Positions 19,651 to 28,861 are shown, counted from the stretch's first letter. The stretch is 64,000 nucleotides of DNA from CAVRJC01 sp963721435 (GCA_963721435.1 CAVRJC010000006.1:558001-622000); one strand, 5' to 3'. Translations and numbers: made by a program. Notes: a model not told the origin generated them from the letters alone.

Positions 19651-20547
19651 ATGCGTGACGGCCTGGTCGTCGTCGACAAGCCCGCGGGCTGGACGAGTCA
19701 CGACGTCGTCGCCCGCTTGCGGCGCGCGTACGGGCAGCGTCGTGTCGGGCATGCGGGCACGCTCGATCCCGACGCCACCGGCGTATTGCTCGTCGGGCTC
19801 GGTCGCGCGACGCGCTTGCTGCGCTTCCTCCAGGAGACGACCAAGGCGTACCGGGGCCGTATCGTGTTCGGCATCGCCACCACCACGCTCGACGCGTCGG
19901 GCGCAGTGCTCGACCAGCAACCGATGATGCTCACGCGCGACGAGGTCGAACGGGGCACGCGGGGCTTCCTCGGCGAGATCGAGCAGCTGCCGCCGATGGT
20001 GTCGGCGGTGCAGGTCGGTGGCCGCCGCCTGCATGAGCTCGCGCGCGAAGGCAAAGAGGTCGAGCGGGCGCCGCGTCACGTGCGCGTCGACCGCTTCGAC
20101 ATCGAGGAGTTCGAGCCCGGCGCATACCCGGCGGCCACCGCGTTGGTCGAGTGCAGCAGCGGCACGTACGTGCGCACGCTCGCGGCCGATCTCGGCACGG
20201 CCCTCGGCGGATGCGCGCACCTCGCGTCGCTGCGCCGCCTGCGGGTCGGGTCGTTCGGGCTCGACGAGGCGTACCCGCTCGACGACGTGCTCGACGATCC
20301 TGAGCCGAAGGTACTGTCGCCCGCGGTCGCGATGCGCGACCTCGAGCCGGTCGTGCTCGACGAGGAGCAGGCGCGCGCGGTCGCGCACGGCATGGCGTTC
20401 CACTGCACGGCGTTCTCCGAACGGGAAGGCGAGCCCCACCCGGCGTTGGGCGCGGGTCCGTTCGCGATGATCGACGCGAGCGGCGAGCTGCTCGCGGTCT
20501 ACGAGCGTCGCGGTGGCGCGGTGAAGCCGGCGGTGGTGCTCGCGTGA
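19651..20547 (+). CDS. truB: tRNA pseudouridine(55) synthase
   Basis: TruB isomerises U55 in the T-psi-C loop of tRNAs. The 298-residue protein has the conserved N-terminus LVVVDKPAGWTSHDVVARLR and the catalytic aspartate D39 in RVGHAGTLDPDATGVL. The later motif PPMVSAVQVGGRRLHELAR and the CSSGTYVRTLAADLG segment complete the catalytic fold. The C-terminal extension from about residue 225 resembles the actinobacterial TruB C-terminal domain. The start ATG is 12 bases after nrnA, and the stop overlaps ribF by 4 bases. Confidence 0.95.
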   Translation: MRDGLVVVDKPAGWTSHDVVARLRRAYGQRRVGHAGTLDPDATGVLLVGLGRATRLLRFLQETTKAYRGRIVFGIATTTLDASGAVLDQQPMMLTRDEVERGTRGFLGEIEQLPPMVSAVQVGGRRLHELAREGKEVERAPRHVRVDRFDIEEFEPGAYPAATALVECSSGTYVRTLAADLGTALGGCAHLASLRRLRVGSFGLDEAYPLDDVLDDPEPKVLSPAVAMRDLEPVVLDEEQARAVAHGMAFHCTAFSEREGEPHPALGAGPFAMIDASGELLAVYERRGGAVKPAVVLA

Positions 20548-21485
20548 GGATCGTCCACGAGCTGCGCGAGCTGGCGGCGGTGTCGCCTGCGGGCAGCGTC
20601 GTCACCATCGGTGTCTACGACGGCGTGCACCTCGGGCACCGCGCGGTGCTCCGGCTCGTGCGCGACCTCGCGGTCGCGCGGGAGATGGACGCCGTCTGCG
20701 TCACCTTCGATCGCCACCCCGCGGAGGTCGTGCGCCCGCAGTCCGCGCCGGCGCTCCTCACGGACACCGAGCAGAAGCTCGAGCTCCTCGACGCGTCGGG
20801 TTACCTCGACACGTGCTTCGTCCTGCACTTCGACGAGGCGCGCAGCCGCGAGTCGGCGGAGGACTTCGTGCGTGAGGTGCTCGTCGAGGGCGCGCAGGCG
20901 CGCCTGGTGGTCGTGGGCGCCGACTTCCACTTCGGGCGCGACCGGGGCGGCAGCGTGCCGATGCTCGAGCGGACGGGCGCCGAGCACGGGTTCGAGGTGC
21001 TCGGGGTCGGCCTCGAGGCAGGGGGCGACGGCACGATCTACTCGTCCACCGCGATCCGCGAGCTCCTCGCCGCCGGGGACGTCGCCGGCGCGGCGGCCCA
21101 GCTCGGCCGCCCCTACGAGCTGCGGGGGCCGGTGATCGACGGCGACCACCGCGGGCGCGAGCTCGGGTTCCCGACCGCCAACCTGGCCGTGTCGGGGCGG
21201 ATGTGCATGCCCGCTGACGGGATCTACGCCGGCACGCTGGTGGCCGCCGACGGCGTGGAGCGGCCCGCCGCGATCTCGCTGGGCCGGCGCCCGACCTTCT
21301 ACGAGAACGCCGACATGTCGTTGCTGGAGGCGTTCGTGCTCGACTGGAGCGGCGATCTCTACGGCCAGATCGCCCGGGTGGGGTTCCAGGCCCGGCTGCG
21401 GGGGGAGGAGCGGTTCGAGAGCATCGACGCCCTCGTGGCCCAGATGCACGACGACGTCGCCGAGACCCGGCGGCTCCTCTCCTGA
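20544..21485 (+). CDS. ribF: Bifunctional riboflavin kinase/FMN adenylyltransferase
   Basis: RibF makes FMN from riboflavin and then FAD from FMN. The 313-residue protein has the N-terminal adenylyltransferase domain with TIGVYDGVHLGHRAVLRLV (HxGH nucleotide-binding motif), FDRHPAEVVRP and VVGADFHFGRDRGG. The C-terminal kinase domain shows VIDGDHRGRELGFPTANLAV (GxxxPTAN motif) and the catalytic-glutamate region MSLLEAFVLDWSGDLYGQIA. GTG at 20544 overlaps the truB stop by four bases. This is the usual actinobacterial operon neighbour of rpsO. Confidence 0.96.
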   Translation: MRIVHELRELAAVSPAGSVVTIGVYDGVHLGHRAVLRLVRDLAVAREMDAVCVTFDRHPAEVVRPQSAPALLTDTEQKLELLDASGYLDTCFVLHFDEARSRESAEDFVREVLVEGAQARLVVVGADFHFGRDRGGSVPMLERTGAEHGFEVLGVGLEAGGDGTIYSSTAIRELLAAGDVAGAAAQLGRPYELRGPVIDGDHRGRELGFPTANLAVSGRMCMPADGIYAGTLVAADGVERPAAISLGRRPTFYENADMSLLEAFVLDWSGDLYGQIARVGFQARLRGEERFESIDALVAQMHDDVAETRRLLS

Positions 21486-21587
21486 AGGGCGTCAGCTGGT
21501 AGGCTGCCAGGCTGGCGCGACGGCACCCGGCCGTCTGCCTTTCGTACAAGCAATCTGCCGATTCCGGCAAGAAAGTTCTCTTCACGC
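21486..21587 (+). promoter_or_regulatory. rpsO promoter and leader region
   Basis: TAGGCT at 21500-21505 is a possible -10. Downstream a 6-bp stem, GACGGC at 21519-21524 and GCCGTC at 21530-21535 with a 5-base loop, lies in the leader. S15 represses its own message through leader structure in several bacteria, but the elements here are not a recognised S15 site. Confidence 0.35.
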
Positions 21588-21845
21588 ATGCCCGATACGA
21601 CAGCGACGATCGCCGAGAACCGTCGGCATCCCACCGACACCGGCTCCACCGAGGTGCAAGTTGCGTTGCTCACGGGGCGGATCAACCACCTCACCGAGCA
21701 TCTCAAGGTTCACGCCAAGGACCACCACTCGCGCCGCGGTCTGCTCATGCTCGTCGGTCGTCGCCGCCGGTTGCTCGACTATCTCCGTGACAACGACGTC
21801 GAGCGCTACCGGGCGTTGATCGCCAAACTCGGCCTTCGCCGATAA
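21588..21845 (+). CDS. rpsO: 30S ribosomal protein S15
   Basis: S15 is a primary binder of the 16S rRNA central domain. The 85-residue protein has the four-helix pattern of the family: RRHPTDTGSTEVQVALLTGR, then INHLTEHLKVHAKDHHSRRG, and RRRRLLDYLRDNDVERYRAL. The length is slightly below the common 89 residues. It lies between ribF and pnp, the classical order in which S15 and polynucleotide phosphorylase messages are processed together. A hairpin follows the stop codon. Confidence 0.97.
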   Translation: MPDTTATIAENRRHPTDTGSTEVQVALLTGRINHLTEHLKVHAKDHHSRRGLLMLVGRRRRLLDYLRDNDVERYRALIAKLGLRR

Positions 21846-21855
21846 CGAACACCTT

Positions 21856-21880
21856 CGGAGCGGCAGTCACCGCTCCGTTT
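21856..21880 (+). terminator. Hairpin after rpsO (terminator or processing site)
   Basis: CGGAGCGG at 21856-21863 and CCGCTCCG at 21870-21877 form a perfect 8-bp stem with a 6-base loop, followed by TTT. The weak U-run makes partial termination or an RNase processing site ahead of pnp equally possible. Confidence 0.55.
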
Positions 21881-22038
21881 CGCGTCACATCACAATCGCG
21901 AGCGTGACGACGGTTGTCAGTCGCCACCGCCCGAGTTCGGCCGTGTCACACGGTCAGCAGGATTCGGACGGCGACAACTGGGAACCGGCCCCGCTCGCCT
22001 GATCACCCCGAAGAGCGGTGAGAGAGGAGCGCGTTCCC

Positions 22039-24531
22039 ATGCCAAATTCGGCAAAGAATGCGATTCGCGTTTCCGGCCCCATCAATGCGGCCGGCCTGAC
22101 CATGACCCTCGAGACCGGCAAGCTGGCGCCCCAAGCCAACGGCGCGGTGCTCGTCAAGGTCGGTGACACCACGGTGCTGAGCACGGTGGTCACCACCAAG
22201 CCGCGGGAAGGCATCGACTTCTTCCCGCTCACCGTCGACGTCGAGGAGCGCATGTACGCCGCGGGCAAGATCCCGGGCGGCGTGTTCCGTCGCGAGGGTC
22301 GCCCGAGCGAGCCCGCGATCCTCACGTGCCGGCTCACCGACCGCCCGCTGCGGCCGTCGTTCCCCGAGGGCTTCCGCAACGAGGTGCAGGTGATCGCCAC
22401 CATCCTCGGCGCCGACCTCGTCAACCCGCACGACATCGCGTCGATCAACGGCGCGTCGGCCGCGCTGATGGTGTCGGGGATCCCGTTCGACGGCCCCATC
22501 GGCGCGGTGCGCCTGTCGCGTCAGGGCAGTGAGTGGATCGCGCACCCGAGCTTCGAGGAGAGCGAGGAGTCCACGTTCGAGCTCGTCGTCGCCGGCCGCA
22601 TGATCGACTCCGGTGACATCGCGGTGATGATGGTCGAGGCGGGTGGCACCGAGGCCACGTGGCGCCTCTACGAAGGGGGCGCGCCCAAGGTCACCGAAGA
22701 GGTGATCGCCGAGGGCCTCGAAGAGTCCAAGAAGTGGATCGCGGCGTCGATCGAGCTCCAGAAGGAGTTGCGCGCGGCGGTCATCCGCGAGCGCGGCCCG
22801 ATTGCGCCGATCGCGTACGAGATCCACTCCGACTACGACGACGACGTGTTCGAGACCGTCGCCGAGCAGGCCACCGAGAGCACGTCGCAGGCGATGTCCA
22901 TCGCCGACAAGACCGAGCGCAACAACCGCCTCGACGAGATCCTCGAAGGGCTGCTGCTCGCGATGTGCGGCACGCCCGACGAGCCCCAGCAGTTCGCGCA
23001 TCGCAAGGGGCAGATCAAGCCGGCGTTCCGCTCGCTCCAGAAGAAGGTGGTGCGCCACCGCATCGTCACCGAGGGCCTGCGTATCGACGGTCGCGGCACC
23101 ACGGACATCCGCCCGCTGACGGCCGAGGTCGACGTCCTCCCCACCGCGCACGGCTCCGGCCTGTTCGAGCGGGGCGAGACCCAGGTGCTCAGCATCCTGA
23201 CGTTGGGCATGCCCCGCATGGAGCAGTTCATCGGTCTCGACGAGATGCGCGCCACCACCAAGCGCTACATCCACCACTACAACTTCCCGCCCTTCTCCAC
23301 CGGTGAGACGGGCCGCGTCGGCTCGCCGAAGCGCCGTGAGATCGGCCACGGTGCACTCGCCGAGCGCGCGCTGCTCCCCGTGGTGCCGTCGAAGGAGGAG
23401 TGGCCCTACGTGCTCCGCATCGTCTCCGACGTCCTGAGCTCCAACGGCTCCACGTCCATGGCGTCGGTGTGCGGCTCCACGCTCTCGATGATGGACGGCG
23501 GCGTCCCGCTGCGCGCGCCGGTCGCCGGGATCGCGATGGGCCTCGTGTACGCCGAAGGCAAGTACACGACCCTCACCGACATCCTCGGCACCGAGGATGC
23601 GTTCGGCGACATGGACTTCAAGGTCGCGGGCACGCGTGACTTCGTCACGGCACTGCAGCTCGACACCAAGATCGACGGCCTACCCGCCGACGTGCTCGCG
23701 CAGGCGCTGCTCCAGGCGCGTGACGCACGCATGAAGATTCTGGACGTGATGGAAGCTGCGATCGCCGAGCCTCGCGCCGACGTGCGTGACACCGCACCGA
23801 AGATCATCAGCTTCGAGATCCCGATGGACAAGATCGGTGAGGTGATCGGGCCGAAGGGCAAGGTGATCAACACGATCACGTCCGAGACCGGCGCCGACGT
23901 GTCGGTGTCCGACGACGGCGTCGTCGGCACGGTGAGCATCGGGTCGAAGGACGGCGCGGCGGTCGAAGAGGCGAAGCGGCGGATCGAGCTCATCCTCGAC
24001 CCGCCCACCGCGGAGCTCGGCGCCGAGTACACGGGCAAGGTCGTGAACGTCACCAAGTTCGGTGCGTTCGTGAACATCCTTCCCGGGCGCGACGGCCTGC
24101 TCCACATCTCGAAGCTCGGTCGGGGCAAGCGCATCGACCGGGTCGAAGACGTGCTCAATCTCGGTGACGAGGTCACGGTGCGGGTCGACGACATCGACAA
24201 CTCGGGCAAGCTGTCGTTGTCGCTCGCGGGTGACGAGCCTGCCGACGGCGACGCGGGCAGCGGTGGCGGCGAGGCTCGTGCCCCGCGTGAGCCGCGTGAG
24301 CCGCGCGAGCCGCGCGAGGCCCGCGAACCGTGTGCCGACGAAGGCGAGCGCAACGGCGGGGGCCGTGTCGATGCGGATACAGCGTCGTTCGACGAGTTCT
24401 TCGACACGAAGGCAGTCGAGGAGTTCGGCGACCTCGGCCCGGCCGACACCGGTCGCAGCGACGACCGGGGTGGAAGCGACCGGGGCGGCAGCCGCGGCGG
24501 TGGCGGGCGGCGCCGGAGCGGTCGGCGGTAG
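22039..24531 (+). CDS. pnp: Polyribonucleotide nucleotidyltransferase (PNPase)
   Basis: PNPase degrades RNA 3' to 5' with phosphate and can add tails; it works as a trimer. The 830-residue protein has two RNase PH domains with an all-helical linker, FERGETQVLSILTLGMPRME in the second, then a KH domain (IPMDKIGEVIGPKGKVINTI) and an S1 domain (GKVVNVTKFGAFVNILPGRD). The C-terminus carries a PRE repeat (about residues 749-763) and an acidic then Arg/Gly-rich tail (DRGGSDRGGSRGGGGRRRSG), which is longer than usual. ATG at 22039 is preceded by GAGAGGAG; an in-frame GTG at 22018 was rejected because it has no ribosome binding site. Confidence 0.96.
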   Translation: MPNSAKNAIRVSGPINAAGLTMTLETGKLAPQANGAVLVKVGDTTVLSTVVTTKPREGIDFFPLTVDVEERMYAAGKIPGGVFRREGRPSEPAILTCRLTDRPLRPSFPEGFRNEVQVIATILGADLVNPHDIASINGASAALMVSGIPFDGPIGAVRLSRQGSEWIAHPSFEESEESTFELVVAGRMIDSGDIAVMMVEAGGTEATWRLYEGGAPKVTEEVIAEGLEESKKWIAASIELQKELRAAVIRERGPIAPIAYEIHSDYDDDVFETVAEQATESTSQAMSIADKTERNNRLDEILEGLLLAMCGTPDEPQQFAHRKGQIKPAFRSLQKKVVRHRIVTEGLRIDGRGTTDIRPLTAEVDVLPTAHGSGLFERGETQVLSILTLGMPRMEQFIGLDEMRATTKRYIHHYNFPPFSTGETGRVGSPKRREIGHGALAERALLPVVPSKEEWPYVLRIVSDVLSSNGSTSMASVCGSTLSMMDGGVPLRAPVAGIAMGLVYAEGKYTTLTDILGTEDAFGDMDFKVAGTRDFVTALQLDTKIDGLPADVLAQALLQARDARMKILDVMEAAIAEPRADVRDTAPKIISFEIPMDKIGEVIGPKGKVINTITSETGADVSVSDDGVVGTVSIGSKDGAAVEEAKRRIELILDPPTAELGAEYTGKVVNVTKFGAFVNILPGRDGLLHISKLGRGKRIDRVEDVLNLGDEVTVRVDDIDNSGKLSLSLAGDEPADGDAGSGGGEARAPREPREPREPREAREPCADEGERNGGGRVDADTASFDEFFDTKAVEEFGDLGPADTGRSDDRGGSDRGGSRGGGGRRRSGRR

Positions 24532-24577
24532 CCGGCCCTCCGCGCACTCACTCTCAACTTCACAGCGCGGCGCGTCG

Positions 24578-25852
24578 ATGACCGACCCGATGGCTGGCGT
24601 GGGCATTCGCCGAACCCGCCTCGGGTCGGGCCTGCGCGTCGTCACCGAGCAACTTCCCGGGCTGCGTTCCGCCGCGGTCGGGTTCTGGGTCGGTACCGGA
24701 TCGCGCGACGAGAGCGACGCCATCGCGGGCGCGAGTCACTTCCTCGAGCACCTGTTGTTCAAGGGCACGGACGATCGCAACGCCTCGGAGATTGCCGAGG
24801 CGATCGAGTCGATCGGCGGCGACATGAACGCGTTCACGGGTCAGGAGACCACCGCGTTCTACGTGCGCGTCCCCGACCAATGCCTGCCGCTCGCGCTCGA
24901 GATCCTCTCCGGGATCGTGTGGTCACCCGCAATCCGGCTCGACGAGTTCGAGTCGGAGCGGCAGGTGATCCTCGAGGAGATCCGCATGCGCGACGACGTG
25001 CCCGACGATCTCGTGCATGACGTGTTCGCACGCGCGCTGTTCCCGGAGCACCCGCTCGGCCGTGAGGTCGCGGGCTCGCAGGAGACGATCAGCGGGATGT
25101 CGCGCGACGACGTCGCGGGCTATCACCGTGCGCATTACGTTCCCGGCAACGTCGTCGTCGCGGTGGCGGGCAACCTCGTGCACGACGATGTCGTCGAGCT
25201 GGTCGAGAAGCACCTCCCGCTCGCCGATGGCGTGCGACCGGAGCGCCGGAACGGCGTCGACGTCGGCGCGCCGAGCGCGGTCGCGATCGTCGAACGGCCG
25301 TTGGAGCAGGCGCACGTCGTGCTCGGCACCCGTTCGCTGCGGCGCGACGACCCCGATCGGTTCGCCCTCGGCGTGCTCGATCAGGTGCTCGGCGGCGGCA
25401 TGAGCTCACGCCTGTTCCAGGAGGTGCGTGAGCGCCGCGGCCTCGCGTACTCGGTGTTCTCGTACCGCAGCGCGTTCGACGAGACGGGCTCGTTCGCGGT
25501 CTACGCAGCGACCGCACCCGAGCACGTCGCCGAGGTCCTCGACCTCGTGAACGCCGAGCTCGATCGTCTCGTACGCGACGGCGGCGTCACCGAGCGCGAG
25601 CTGGTGAGCGCCAAGGGCCACCTCACCGGCTCGCTCGCGCTCTCGCTCGAGAGCTCGGCGAGCCGGATGCACCGGATCGGCCGGCATGAGCTTTCGATGG
25701 GTGAGGTGCCGACGCTCGACGAAGTGGTCGCCGACGTCGAAGCCGTCACCGCCGACGACGTCGGGCGGGTCATCGAGCGGATCCTCGCGCCGGGGGAGCG
25801 CACGCTCGCAGTGGTCGGCCCGGTCGACGCCGCGCAGTTCACAGGAACCTGA
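24578..25852 (+). CDS. M16 family zinc peptidase (processing-peptidase-like)
   Basis: This 424-residue member of the M16 (insulinase/mitochondrial processing peptidase) family has the inverted zinc motif H54-x2-E57-H58 in AGASHFLEHLLFKGT and the downstream glutamate cluster ERQVILEEIRMRDDV. The second, non-catalytic half begins near residue 225 with VDVGAPSAVAIVERPLEQAH, so one chain holds two of the usual four domains, and the active form is presumably a dimer. Location directly after pnp is common in actinobacteria. Its 3' end overlaps the convergent MarR gene by 14 bases. Confidence 0.92.
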   Translation: MTDPMAGVGIRRTRLGSGLRVVTEQLPGLRSAAVGFWVGTGSRDESDAIAGASHFLEHLLFKGTDDRNASEIAEAIESIGGDMNAFTGQETTAFYVRVPDQCLPLALEILSGIVWSPAIRLDEFESERQVILEEIRMRDDVPDDLVHDVFARALFPEHPLGREVAGSQETISGMSRDDVAGYHRAHYVPGNVVVAVAGNLVHDDVVELVEKHLPLADGVRPERRNGVDVGAPSAVAIVERPLEQAHVVLGTRSLRRDDPDRFALGVLDQVLGGGMSSRLFQEVRERRGLAYSVFSYRSAFDETGSFAVYAATAPEHVAEVLDLVNAELDRLVRDGGVTERELVSAKGHLTGSLALSLESSASRMHRIGRHELSMGEVPTLDEVVADVEAVTADDVGRVIERILAPGERTLAVVGPVDAAQFTGT

Positions 25853-26234
25853 GGGCCGGCGCCAGCTTCGCGATCTCCTCGAGGTGCAGCGCGCTCAATC
25901 GCCGCAGCCGCCGCCGACCGACTGGCGTGAGGCGGAGACGGACCACGCGGCCGTCACGCGGGTCGGCCTGACGTCGGACGAGATCCCGCTTCTCCGCCCG
26001 GTCGATCAGTTGCACCGCGCTGTGGTGACGAAGCAGAAGCGCGCGAGCCGCGTCACCGACGGTGGGTGGGTCGGGTCCCGGGTGCCCCCGGATCGCGAGC
26101 AAGAGCTGGTGCTCGGCGGGTGACAGCCCCGCGGCCCGGGCCTGCTCCTCGCTCCAGTGCAGGAACTCGCGCAACGAGGTGCGGAACTCGAGCAGCTGCG
26201 AGTACTGGGCATCACTGAGATCGGGCTCGACCAT
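25839..26234 (-). CDS. MarR family transcriptional regulator
   Basis: This 131-residue winged-helix regulator has LSPAEHQLLLAIRGHPGPDP leading into the recognition region VGDAARALLLRHHSAVQLID and the wing RRQADPRDGRVVRLRLTPVG. ATG at 26234 is the first codon consistent with family length; upstream in-frame codons would add an unrelated N-terminus. It is divergent from the ClC channel gene. A 15-bp dyad lies between 6 and 20 bases upstream of its start, so the regulator probably controls itself and the channel. The ligand is unknown. Confidence 0.88.
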   Translation of the reverse strand: MVEPDLSDAQYSQLLEFRTSLREFLHWSEEQARAAGLSPAEHQLLLAIRGHPGPDPPTVGDAARALLLRHHSAVQLIDRAEKRDLVRRQADPRDGRVVRLRLTPVGRRRLRRLSALHLEEIAKLAPALRFL

Positions 26235-26235
26235 A

Positions 26236-26254
26236 GATATATCCTGACAAGATA
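26236..26254. promoter_or_regulatory. Probable MarR operator in the marR/clc divergent region
   Basis: TATC-n-TG-n-CA-n-GATA at 26240-26254 is a 15-bp dyad with symmetric half-sites around position 26247. It partly overlaps a palindromic GATATATC at 26236-26243. The dyad lies just upstream of the regulator start codon and about 55 bases upstream of the channel gene. Confidence 0.55.
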
Positions 26255-26307
26255 CAACTTCGGGCAGGACCGAACTGCCGGACTGGATCGACGAGGGAGT
26301 CTCTCGC

Positions 26308-28050
26308 GTGCACACGTCACCGCGACGACTGTGGTTCCTGACCGCGTTCGGGACCGTGCTCGGGCTCGTCGGTGGCGCGGCCGCGTGGCTGCTGTTGCAC
26401 CTCATCGGGCTCATCACCAACCTGGCGCTGTTCCACCAGTTCGCGTGGGACGTCCCGTCGTTCGCGAACTACCACCCGGGCCCTGAGCTGCTGCTGGTCG
26501 CGGTGGCCGGTGCGCTCGTCGTCACCCTCCTCGCGCTGTGGTCACCGAACATCCGCGGGCACGGGATCCCCGAGGCGCAGGAAGCGGTGCTGACGGGGGA
26601 GAGCCGCATCTCGCCCCGTACCGCGATCGCCAAGCCGTTGTCGGCCGCAGTCGCGATCGGCACCGGCGGGCCCTTCGGTGCCGAGGGGCCGATCATCGTG
26701 ACCGGTGGTGCGGTCGGATCGCTGCTCGGGCAGGCCTTCCACATCTCGCCGTCGGAGCGCAAGATCCTGCTCGCGTGCGGCGCCGCCGGCGGGATGGCCG
26801 CAGTGTTCGGCGCGCCGCTCGCGTCGGTGATGCTCGCGGTGGAGCTGCTGCTGTTCGAGTTCTCGCCCCGCTCACTCGTGCCGCTCATCGTCTCGGCGAG
26901 CGTCGCGGCGGGCATGCACGCCGCGCTGTTCGGGCCGGGCCCGCTGTTCCACGTCCCGCCACACGAGTACGCCGGCCTCGACAGCCTGTGGGTCTTCGCG
27001 GTGCTCGGGGTTGCCTGCGGCGCGCTCGCGGTGATCGTCGTGCGCGGCCTCTTCCTGATCGAGGCGGCGTTCCGTCGGTTGCCGTTCGGCGTGTTCTGGC
27101 ACCCGATGCTCGGGGCGCTCGCGTTCGCGAGCATCGGACTGCTCGTGCCGCGTGCGCTCGGCGTGGGCTACGAGTCGATCAACGACGTGCTCGCGAATCG
27201 GCTTGCGGTCGGCACGTTGGCGGTGCTCCTCCTCGCGAAGCTCGCCGCATGGTGGATCGCGCTCGCGTCGGGAACCTCCGGGGGAACGCTCGCGCCGATT
27301 CTCCTCATCAGTGGCTGCTTTGGCGGGCTCATGGGCGCACTGGTGCAGCACGTGGTCCCGGGCCTGGGGATCTCCCCCGGCGCGGTGGCGCTCGTCGCGA
27401 TGGCCGCGACGTTCGGCGCCGCGACCCGCGCGACCTTCACCGCGATCGTGTTCGCGTTCGAGTTGACGCGCGACTACCACGCGATCGTCCCGCTGATGCT
27501 GGCCGCGGTGCTCGCCGACCTCGTCGCCAGCTCGTTCCTCCCCGAGAGCATCATGACGGAGAAGCTCGCACGCCGTGGCCTGCATGTGCCGAGCGGGTAC
27601 GAGCCCGACGTGCTCCGGATCACGAGTGTCGCGGAAGTGATGACCCGCGATGTGGTCACGATCCCCGCGGGCGCGCCCGCGGAAGCGATTCGGCGGCAGT
27701 TCGAGACGGGCGCACACAGCGCGTACCCGGTCGTGGACGCCGACGGCAGGTGCGTCGGTGTCGTGACCCGCGACAACGTGTTGGCGGGCGAGCTCACCGG
27801 AGCCACTGCGGGCGAAGCCGACGTCGTCACGGTCGCGGCCGGCGACTCGCTCCTCGTCGCGCTCGAGAAGATGGTCGACGAGCACGCCGATCATCTCCCG
27901 GTCGTCGCCGAGGGGCATCTCGTCGGCGTGTGCACCCGCACCGACCTGCTCCACGCGCGCGGCAAGCATCTCCGTGTCGATCGGGTCCAGCACGGCTGGA
28001 TGTGGCGACGAAACGGCCAGGGCACGAGCTCGTCCACACCGGTAGTGTGA
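26308..28050 (+). CDS. ClC-type chloride channel/transporter with CBS domain pair
   Basis: This 580-residue integral membrane protein moves chloride or other anions, perhaps in exchange for protons. About ten hydrophobic helices carry the family motifs GHGIPEA near residue 84, GTGGPFGAEGPIIVTGG with the gating glutamate at 126, and SGTSGGTLAPILLISG in place of GxFxP. After the membrane domain (ending near residue 425) there are two CBS domains, VAEVMTRDVVTIPAGAPAEA and VVTVAAGDSLLVALEKMVDE, which usually bind adenine nucleotides. GTG at 26308 starts 73 bases from the divergent MarR gene. Channel versus exchanger cannot be decided. Confidence 0.92.
   Translation: MHTSPRRLWFLTAFGTVLGLVGGAAAWLLLHLIGLITNLALFHQFAWDVPSFANYHPGPELLLVAVAGALVVTLLALWSPNIRGHGIPEAQEAVLTGESRISPRTAIAKPLSAAVAIGTGGPFGAEGPIIVTGGAVGSLLGQAFHISPSERKILLACGAAGGMAAVFGAPLASVMLAVELLLFEFSPRSLVPLIVSASVAAGMHAALFGPGPLFHVPPHEYAGLDSLWVFAVLGVACGALAVIVVRGLFLIEAAFRRLPFGVFWHPMLGALAFASIGLLVPRALGVGYESINDVLANRLAVGTLAVLLLAKLAAWWIALASGTSGGTLAPILLISGCFGGLMGALVQHVVPGLGISPGAVALVAMAATFGAATRATFTAIVFAFELTRDYHAIVPLMLAAVLADLVASSFLPESIMTEKLARRGLHVPSGYEPDVLRITSVAEVMTRDVVTIPAGAPAEAIRRQFETGAHSAYPVVDADGRCVGVVTRDNVLAGELTGATAGEADVVTVAAGDSLLVALEKMVDEHADHLPVVAEGHLVGVCTRTDLLHARGKHLRVDRVQHGWMWRRNGQGTSSSTPVV
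28043..28048 (+). promoter_or_regulatory. -10-like element of dapB
   Basis: TAGTGT, lying across the end of the channel gene, ends 6 bases before GTG at 28055 and may give dapB its own leaderless message. Confidence 0.4.
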
Positions 28051-28054
28051 GCCG

Positions 28055-28861
28055 GTGGTCAGGGAGCCAAGGATCAAGGTCGGCGTGTTCGGCGCGGGCG
28101 GCCGGATGGGGATGACGGTCTGTCAGGCGGTCTGTGACGATCCCGATCTCGAGCTGGTCGCGGCCGTCGACCCGCATCATGTCGGTATCGACGTCCGTCA
28201 GCTCGGCATCCGCGGCGTGGCGATCCAGGTGGCGCGGACCGCCGACGCGTTGGCTGCGGCCGGCGCCGAGGTTGCCGTCGACTTCACCGTGATCGACGCG
28301 GCACGCGAGAACCTCGAGTGGTGCGCCGACCACGGCGTGCACGCGGTCGTCGGCACCAGCGGCTTCTCGGTCGAAGAGGTCGAGAAGCTCGCGGCGCGGT
28401 TCGAGAGCTCCACTGCCAATGCCGCGATCGTCCCCAACTTCGCGATCAGCGCCGTGCTCATGATGAAGTTCGCCGAGCTCGCCGCGCCCTACTTCGACAC
28501 CGCGGAGATCATCGAGCTCCATCACGACGACAAGGTCGATGCCCCGTCGGGCACCGCGATCGCCACCGCCGAGCGAATGGCCGATGCGTCGGCGCAGTGG
28601 GCGCCCGATCCCACCACGAAGACCGTGCTCGAGGGCGCGCGCGGCGGCGAGGGCGCCGGCGGGATCCCCATCCACTCCGTGCGGATGCGGGGGCTGGTCG
28701 CGCACCAGGAGGTGCTGCTCGGCACCACCGGGCAGACCCTCACGATCCGCCAGGACTCCTACGACCGCACGTCGTACATGCCCGGTGTCGTGCTCGCGGT
28801 CAAGGCCGTGGGCGGCAAGCCCGGGCTCTCGTTCGGGCTCGACGCGCTCCTGGGGTTGTGA
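28055..28861 (+). CDS. dapB: 4-hydroxy-tetrahydrodipicolinate reductase
   Basis: DapB reduces 4-hydroxy-tetrahydrodipicolinate with NAD(P)H in the lysine/diaminopimelate pathway. The 268-residue protein has the nucleotide-binding GVFGAGGRMGMTVCQAVCDD, VVGTSGFS, VPNFAISAVLMMKFAE and the substrate-binding ELHHDDKVDAPSGTA with its paired histidines and lysine. It completes, with dapC, dapD, dapE and dapF elsewhere in the window, most of the succinylase route to meso-diaminopimelate. The stop overlaps the start of the following TetR gene by 4 bases. Confidence 0.96.
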   Translation: MVREPRIKVGVFGAGGRMGMTVCQAVCDDPDLELVAAVDPHHVGIDVRQLGIRGVAIQVARTADALAAAGAEVAVDFTVIDAARENLEWCADHGVHAVVGTSGFSVEEVEKLAARFESSTANAAIVPNFAISAVLMMKFAELAAPYFDTAEIIELHHDDKVDAPSGTAIATAERMADASAQWAPDPTTKTVLEGARGGEGAGGIPIHSVRMRGLVAHQEVLLGTTGQTLTIRQDSYDRTSYMPGVVLAVKAVGGKPGLSFGLDALLGL

